Of a stretch of DNA of 64,000 nt, positions 58,474 through 64,000 are shown piece by piece. Position 1 is the first letter of the stretch; the number at the start of each line of letters is the position of its first letter. The position numbers and the translations under genes were made by a program. The DNA is taken from assembly GCA_037127255.1 (NCBI GenBank), contig JBANSL010000009.1, positions 14,993,975 through 15,057,974 on the forward strand, read 5' to 3'. This stretch comes from Persicaria tinctoria (lineage: Eukaryota; Streptophyta; Magnoliopsida; Caryophyllales; Polygonaceae). Under the pieces are notes generated by a model that searched no databases, was not told where the DNA came from, and saw only the letters and a program-made list of their open reading frames with translations.

Positions 58474-59341
58474 TGATACGGGACCATCTTCTACACCTCC
58501 GGACACGCCAATCATTCTAAGAGACGGGCCTATGACTCGAGCCCGAGCTAAGAAGCTTCAACGAGACTCATTCATTTTTGTGAGTCACGCCTTATTCTCG
58601 AGCACGATTCAGCTCCCCGAGCCTACATTGAAGACCTACATGTGCATTGGGGTCAAGAGCGTCGAACCATCTTAATCACATGTGGGAGCCGAAATTCATG
58701 TCTTGAACCTTGTTTTATTTCCTATTTCAACAACTTTCTTACTTAAGCTATTTTAGGAAACTTTTAGGGTTATTTTATTAATTCCTTTAAGTTAGTATTT
58801 TTATTACTTTTATTATTATTATTTGGCCAAAGAGCTTCTTCAAGGGTTTATATTGGCCGGCCTCCGTTGTAGAATAGTACGTCTTTCATTATTCAGAATA
58901 AAGTTCTTTGTGTGAAACACAACTGTGAGAAAAGTCAATCGATTCGAAGCGTTGCTCATCGATTGCAAATTGGTTCTTGATCTTGCTTGGTTTGCTTTGA
59001 GTTCATCAACCTCGCGAGAGTTTGGTGATCCTGGTAATCACAAGTTCCCTCCTTGTGCCTCCAAGTTGTCCGCTTGGTTGGGTAAGGTTGTAGAGGCGGG
59101 CTTTGTAGTCGTTGATACTTGGTTCCTACTCTCTTAGGAGGTCTGGGGTCTTTATCTCGTTCTACCTTAATTCGAAGCACCTTTCTATCGGTCTTTATTT
59201 CATTGTTTTAGTTTAATCGAGTCTTGCTTCCGCCTTCCTTGTCGATTTCGAGTCAGTTTAGTATAAATCAAGTTGTTTCCGTTCTTTTCTTTAAGTCTTG
59301 ATTGTCAAAGATCGGACCATCCTACGGCTAACCCCGTATCA
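58474..59341 (+). mobile_element. Solo LTR of the D family inside F gag
   Basis: 868 bp with a perfect TSD AGAAA (58469-58473 and 59342-59346). It starts TGATACGGGACC and ends ACCCCGTATCA, a 9-bp inverted terminal match. It contains the pol-tail-like coding stretch DTPIILRDGPMTRARAKKL near its 5' end, as D's LTRs do, which independently fixes the LTR borders of array D. Confidence 0.9.
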
Positions 59342-59346
59342 AGAAA

Positions 59347-60177
59347 CCCACGAAGAGGTAAGATATGCGAGGGAGACACTACTCAGGACCACATCAGAAC
59401 CAGAAATGGAGACTAAAACCGGCCCCAACATAAAAATCCCCCTCCCTACAGAGCTCCTGGTCACCCTGACAGAGAAGGTAAGAAAGATGACCTAAAGACC
59501 ATTCTTGAGGAGATGCGGAGGAATCATTCAGTCACCAAGCAATCTATCAATTCCATCCACACTCAGATGCATGGTGTCAACTCTCGGCTTGGGGAAATCG
59601 ATATCCGGCAGAAATCGATTGAGACACGGATTGGTCAGCTGGCAACATCCATCCCCAAACAATCAGGTATCCTCCCTGGATCCTCTGAACCTAATCCCAA
59701 AACTAAATCTACAAGACAGGTAGCTGCCATGAATCTAAGGAGTGGGCGACAGATGCAAACGCCCGAGCAAACGACGGAGGATGGGGGAGCTGGAGACGAG
59801 TCGATATCGACCAGTCCCCACTCGATATTGAACCCTAGGGTCGAAATCGACCCTACGCCTCAACAGAGTCCGAGGCCAGCAAATCCAGTCGATATCGACC
59901 AGACATCAGTCGATATCGACCAGACACAGGCCGATATCGACCCCCTCCACTCGACAGCTGCACCTCCGACGAAGCAAAAGCTACTTGTCGCGACGAAATC
60001 TCCAAAGGATCTGGCAGAGAAGAAGTTCCAGCGTTTCATAAAGATGCTTCAAAGGCTCAACGTCACAATACCCTTTATAGAAGCTCTTAATGAGATGCCA
60101 TCCTACGTCAAGTTTCTCAAGGAGATCCTAAGCAAGAAGCGATCAATGGCTGAGATCGCGGAGGAGTGCAGCTAGAT
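59347..60177 (+). pseudogene. F gag C-terminus and palindrome-bearing linker
   Basis: ORF 59513-60175. It contains MRRNHSVTKQSINSIHTQM, a MNLRSGRQ block, and then a linker whose DNA repeats TCGATATCGACC (59800-59950) and translates as VDIDQTSVDIDQTQADIDP. After it comes KKFQRFIKMLQRLNVTIPF, the region before the Athila-type protease. The frame ends at a TAG just before the protease. Confidence 0.72.
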
Positions 60178-60738
60178 GGAGATACTTGAGAAAAGGCCAG
60201 ATCCAAGTAAGTTTGCTATAATCATCGGATTTGGTCAATATAAATTTAGTGCTTTATGTGACTTAGGAGCCAATGTGAGTATAATCCATTTATCAATCTA
60301 GTCCAAGATTAAGATAGGTGCTTTAGAGCCTGTGGATGAAAATTTATACATGGCGAACAACACGGTGGTCATCACAACAGGCATGGTGGACAATGTACCA
60401 GTGTAGGTAGGTAAGTTCTTTATCCCTGCAGATTTCTTGGTTATCGATATGGCGGAGGACCCTTCTTGTCGACAGTAAATGCCAACATAAGCGTAAGAAA
60501 GGGAGTGCTCACTTTCAACATCAGTGATGAGGTAATAGAGTACTTTTTTAACAAAACTGAAAGGCACACAGGTCCCATGGAAGAGGTCAAGTCTATATCA
60601 ACCAGGTACATTACTTGCGAGGAGCCTAAGGTAAGAAATATGACTCCTGAGGAGCTGGAAAAAAGGGATATGGAAGCCCAGGTGGAGGAGATCATGGCCA
60701 TCCTGAACGACGAAAACAGAAAATCCACTCGACGTTGA
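60178..60738 (+). pseudogene. F protease
   Basis: Starts MEILEKRPDPSKFAIIIG, then ALCDLGANVSII, the DLGA active site. After a stop near 60300 and one near 60406 it continues IPADFLVIDMAEDPS, then in another frame VNANISVRKGVLTFNIS. This is an Athila/Tat protease broken by several stops and a frameshift near 60470. The following part is Glu-rich (EELEKRDMEAQVEEIM). Confidence 0.7.
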
Positions 60739-61170
60739 CCAAGGTAAGTCGATATGGACTAACTATTTTTCAGATGCTTTGCCAGTTCTTAAGTATGGGG
60801 TCAAAATTGACCAACATTCTGCAGCAAAATCAAATGGGGCACAACAGCAGTCGATATCGACCACCCTTGGTCAATATCGACCAGCTCATATCGAGCCAAC
60901 TCAGCCACCAGAAATCGAGCCAGCAGAAATCGAGCAGAACAACTCGATATCTACCAATCTTGGTCGATATCGACCAACCCAAGTCGAGTCGATTTCCCCA
61001 CCAGAGACAAAGCCAGACGAAATCGAGCAACATCACTCGATATCGACCACTATTGGTCGATAATGACCAACCCATATCGAGCCGTCTTCGTCCACATCGA
61101 CTGAACCTCAACCAGAACAGTAGCAGTTGATATCGACTGAAATAGGTCGATATCGACCAGACCCTCAGGA
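60725..61170 (+). repeat. TCGATATCGACC repeat array of F
   Basis: Imperfect repeats of GGTCGATATCGACCA, CTCGATATCGACC and near variants are spaced by 15-60 bases, so all frames read as similar low-complexity protein. It occupies the place where RT to integrase would be. Confidence 0.75.
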
Positions 61171-61498
61171 GCTGAATTACACCGAATCTGCAAAGGTAAG
61201 TCAAGGTATGGATCTTTTTTCTCCTATTTCAATTAAAGATTTATCTATACATGAAAGGGGTTTGCCTTTGTATGTGCGCTTATGCAGGGTTTCCAATGAT
61301 GAGCCTAAGGAATACGAAGTTGGAGACAAGGTCTATGTCTCCAAATCAAATGATCATTGGTTCTTTAACAAGTTCAAAAAGAAGAAGATGGGACCTTTTA
61401 CGACGAACAAGATCCATTCAGGAGAATTGCAACTGATAGACAAGAATAGAGTCTTGTTTGAAGCCCAAGCTACATGGGCCCTGCAGATGCCACCTTGA
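61127..61498 (+). pseudogene. Possible integrase C-terminal tail of F
   Basis: 123 codons, with YEVGDKVYVSKSNDHWFFNKFK and MGPFTTNKI near the end. The spacing YEVGDKV...GPF resembles the C-terminal SH3-like part of gypsy integrases, which usually reads VGDKVLL...WSGPFVV. The catalytic core is absent, and no chromodomain is visible. Assignment is tentative. It ends at a stop 320 bases before the hairpin/G-rich module. Confidence 0.4.
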
Positions 61499-61810
61499 TC
61501 TTAATGGAGAAAGTCGGTCTGGCGACTATAAAGTCTAGAGCTTGTAAATAGACATTTAGTTTTTGAATTTTCGGACATTGTTGCTTTTGGTTTTTGGTTT
61601 TTGAACATTATTTTTGGGGATTTTCTATTGTGGGTATTATCTGTCTGATGATTTTTGCAGGTACAAGAAAAATTGCAGAGCCACTCGATATCGAGTAGTA
61701 GCAGTATATCGACCGAGTCACTCGAAATCGACCAGATCTACAGAAGTAAAGCCACTCGATTTTGACAACCTGCACACATGTCTAGTGAGTTTCTTTCTTT
61801 ACCCTTTTTT
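61499..61810 (+). other. F 3' non-coding region
   Basis: AT-rich sequence after the last ORF. A few TCGATATCGA and TCGAAATCGA motifs lie at 61683-61760. No coding potential was seen. Confidence 0.5.
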
Positions 61811-61814
61811 TTTA

Positions 61815-61859
61815 TACAGTGAGGACACTGTAATGTTTAAGTATGGGGTGGGGGAAGGG
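61815..61859 (+). other. F hairpin plus G-rich tract
   Basis: TACAGTG-AGGA-CACTGTA (61815-61832) is a perfect 7-bp stem with AGGA loop, followed by TTTAAGTATGGGGTGGGGGA. It is the same module as in A, H and J, but with an unrelated stem sequence. Confidence 0.65.
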
Positions 61860-61940
61860 CTTACTTTGTGCATATTTGATTATATTTGACATTATGAGTG
61901 CAAATTTTTCTTGAATTGCTTATACATGGCTATTTTGGAA

Positions 61941-62276
61941 TTTTTACTTCTACGTTACTCGATTTCGACCAGACCTAGTCGACGTCGAGTAGGGTTAGTC
62001 GACTTCGACCATCTTTGCTTCGTTTTGCGTTCTTTTTTCTCTGTTTTGCAAGTTTTTACCCGACTGAGTAGTTGTTGTGAGCGTATTTCACCATATTTTA
62101 CATCTACTTTTATATCAATTTCTGTATACATTTCATACATTTGGGTTAGAATAGTACAGAATTTGTGTAGTTTATGTTTATTTGCAATATATGGAGGTCT
62201 ACACAAGGTTTTGTTGTATTTCGTAGAAATCGAACGCACTTTGGAGCTTAAAGGAATGTCATGTAGAATCTAAGAA
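61941..62276 (+). repeat. Duplicate of the F3/F junction (truncated)
   Basis: The sequence matches 55358-55714: F3 sequence up to ACCCGACTGAGTAG, then the F LTR start TGTTGTGAGC (62073), to AAGAATGG. It has F3 sequence and not a polypurine tract in front of the LTR, so it is not F's normal 3' LTR. It is cut at 62276 by element J. Confidence 0.72.
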
Positions 62277-63546
62277 TGGTTTATATATTTTCGTAGTCGT
62301 TAAATCCTATCAAATAGTTCTGAACTAACCTAACTACTATAGCTTGGCAAGTACAAGTCGAACCCAAAGAGACTTGTGCAATTCGTATGCTCAATTTGTA
62401 TGCTAAAGTGAGAAGATATGAAAAGGGAGGTTTTGGAAGTATGCAGAGTAACACAAAAGTAAGCAAAGGATGCAATGATGGTGATTGATAACAATATGTG
62501 AGGAACACGCTTGATTAATTAGTATCCACTCTCAATTTGGATTCCGATCCTTGAAATTCCCTAAACATATTATTTTTAGCAACCTATTGTGAAAATCAAT
62601 TGTACCTTGACAATAACTTTCAATTCTTTCCCTGCAATTAGTGCATATGTCAACTAGACTCTAAACACCCTTGTTGATGAATAACCTAGAAACTATCCAG
62701 ATTCAATTCAACAATAGCAATGCACACCAAGGAAACTCAATAGGAACAATTGAAATAAAGCAACTAGCATTAAACCAATTATATCTTTATCTTCATGCAA
62801 TCAACCAAGTCAACTAGCCCTAGATAATCACAAGTTGCTACTACGATCTAAGTTCTTCATCTAGCGTCCCTATAGATCTAGCGATAGATTGAATTCAAGT
62901 AATATTTGGTGGCCAATACAATAGAATACAAACTCAATCATAAGCAATGACAACGGAAGATAAAGATTACTCAAAAGTAAATAGAGTAGAGAATATCTCA
63001 CGGAATATCAGATCGTAAGCTTCAAACTAATCAATCAAACGAAAGAGGAGTTTAGTTCGCCAGAGCACAAAAGCTCTCCTCTAGGGTTTCTTCAATCGCT
63101 AAACGGTCTCTAAAACGTCTCATAAAAACCCCTTAAATAGGCGTCCAAAAGGGTTACAAAATAACCTAATTAAAATAATTAATTCGGCAGAATAGGGTTT
63201 CGGCGCTGACAGAGGCCGCGGGCGCGGCCGCGGCTCAGGACTTGCTCAACCTTTCACATCTCAGCGTTGACCACGGGCACGGCTTCTAGGCCGCGGGCGC
63301 GGCTCACTTGTTCACAGCATTCTTCCAATCTTCTCCTTAGCTCTTTGGTCGACTCTTGTGATCCCACTTTTACACTTCATGCCTCTCCCATCCAAGTTTC
63401 TCATACCTGAAATTAACCACAAATATGTGTGGATTCCGCTTCCATAACCAGAATAATCAAATTCACAGATTAATATGAATAAGGACATTATTTACCTAAA
63501 CTATACTAAATAAGTCTTAAAACACCTATATGAATGGATGCTATCA
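62277..63546 (-). repeat. J 3' LTR
   Basis: 1270 bp, plus-strand TGGTTTATAT...GATGCTATCA, close to the 1266 bp of A's LTRs. A GC-rich cluster at 63209-63308 repeats GGCCGCGGGCGCGG and related units, in the same relative place as the clusters of A and H. Confidence 0.82.
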
Positions 63547-63590
63547 AATTCCCCCACACTTAAACCTTTTCTTGTCCTCAAGCAATGAAA
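63547..63590 (-). other. J polypurine tract and AGGA-loop hairpin
   Basis: On the minus strand, CTTG-AGGA-CAAG (63582-63571, possibly extended by flanking T/A pairs) is followed by AAAAGGTTTAAGTGTGGGGGA and the LTR. This is the same layout as A's terminal tract. Confidence 0.72.
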
Positions 63591-64000
63591 ACAACATCAT
63601 ATCACCCCACATACAAACCCTTCATGCATCCACCCCAATTGTTCCTTTAGAAATAAAAGGGAAGTAAACATGATAAAATGACAACATCATTGCAAATATT
63701 TTGTAACCAATAAACTCAAGGAAACATGTCAGTTCTGCACCTCACTAGGTATGTGTTTCACTCTCACTCATGTGTTTAGGGTTAACAATTTCATGCTCAA
63801 AACTCAATCTTTGAAAGCTTAGCGACAAGAGACTTGCATCAGTGTTCTAACTCTCCACCGCTGGTGACTCCACACACAACAAAAATCATGAGGTCTTTCA
63901 ATCAGGTTGTAATGGAGCAAAGGTAGAAAACATAAGGTATGGACATTTTTAGGCCACGTGGTGCTCATAATCCGGGAACTAAGGAAATCACCAAATTACA

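Larger units (their letters stand above)
55509..61940 (+). mobile_element. Element F: Athila/Tat-like gag-protease element without RT
   Basis: The 5' LTR 55509-57204 is followed by the primer site TTGGCGCCGTTGTCGGGGAA. The internal region has gag with stops, a solo D LTR in gag, a linker with TCGATATCGAC repeats, a protease, an integrase-tail-like ORF and a hairpin/G-rich module at 61815-61859. RT, RNase H and the integrase core are absent. The right boundary is unclear because the sequence at 61941-62276 duplicates the F3/F junction and is not a clean 3' LTR. Confidence 0.8.
62277..64000 (-). mobile_element. Element J: 3' end of an Athila-like element (continues beyond the window)
   Basis: The minus-strand 3' LTR 62277-63546 (1270 bp) starts TGATAGCATCC and ends ATATAAACCA. 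The polypurine tract TTTAAGTGTGGGGGAATT at 63547-63565 (read on the minus strand) is followed at 63571-63582 by the hairpin CTTG-AGGA-CAAG. The inner 450 bases are non-coding and share stretches with A's 3' region (for example the CACATGAGTGAG context). The element's 5' part and TSD partner lie outside the window. The left flank is TAAGAA. Confidence 0.82.

Noticed and set aside
35640..61170. CRISPR array suggested by repeated TCGATATCGA motifs
   Set aside because: Repeats are short, unevenly spaced and degenerate, lie inside retrotransposons, and the genome is a plant's.
62073..62276. 62073-62276 as the normal 3' LTR of F
   Set aside because: It is preceded by F3 sequence identical to the 5' flank of F and not by a polypurine tract.

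Overview
The window is nuclear DNA from a flowering plant, most likely a eudicot. The evidence is a cysteine-rich receptor-like kinase gene with GT-AG introns, plus stacks of plant LTR retrotransposons (Athila/Tat-like Ty3-gypsy, a Sirevirus-like Ty1-copia, and non-autonomous derivatives). I cannot name the species. There is one host gene; almost everything else is transposable element. Most element borders are supported by terminal TG...CA and by exact 5-bp target-site duplications (TSDs) read directly from the sequence.

Layout. 37-1550: 5'-truncated LINE, minus strand. 1760-24558: a CRK gene whose first exon is split by an 18.8-kb three-level stack. The stack is a solo copia LTR (element C, 2471-21301, TSD TCAGC) containing a LARD-like element with 2.8-kb LTRs and no coding capacity (B, 3164-20887, TSD GATCC). 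B's 5' LTR in turn contains a young Athila-like gag-protease element (A, 4284-10923, TSD GCGGC). Removing the stack and one TSD leaves a continuous 666-codon CRK reading frame over seven exons.

25025-53975: an unclassified AT-rich locus received a Sirevirus-like copia (E, minus strand, LTRs 32132-33186 and 50838-51864, TSD TCCCC). E was then hit at its left border by a three-LTR gypsy-derivative array (D, 25182-32127, TSD CCCCT), in its env-like ORF by a solo gypsy LTR (34641-36444, TSD GCAGA), and in pol by an Athila-like gag-protease element (H, about 39418-47735). H carries its own solo LTR (41286-42961). A 1.2-kb piece of an H-like element sits between 365-bp direct repeats at 51888-53822.

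53976-64000: a truncated LTR (F3), then gag-protease element F (from 55509), whose gag holds a solo D LTR (58474-59341, TSD AGAAA). A duplicated F3/F junction follows (61941-62276), interrupted by the 3' end of element J (62277 to window end, minus strand).

How they fit together. A, H and F all encode gag and an Athila-type DLGA protease but no reverse transcriptase, so they would need enzymes supplied in trans. They share non-coding architecture that ordinary annotation misses. (i) Each lineage has its own short palindromic motif (GC-rich NotI-like, or TCGANNTCGA), clustered both in the LTR and in the gag-protease linker, and sometimes also downstream of the coding region. (ii) A hairpin with an AGGA or AGGG loop lies just upstream of a G-rich polypurine tract; it occurs at internal and terminal positions and in several lineages. 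(iii) A double hairpin lies just after the gag-protease stop codon. These are the best candidates here for an undescribed cis-acting system.
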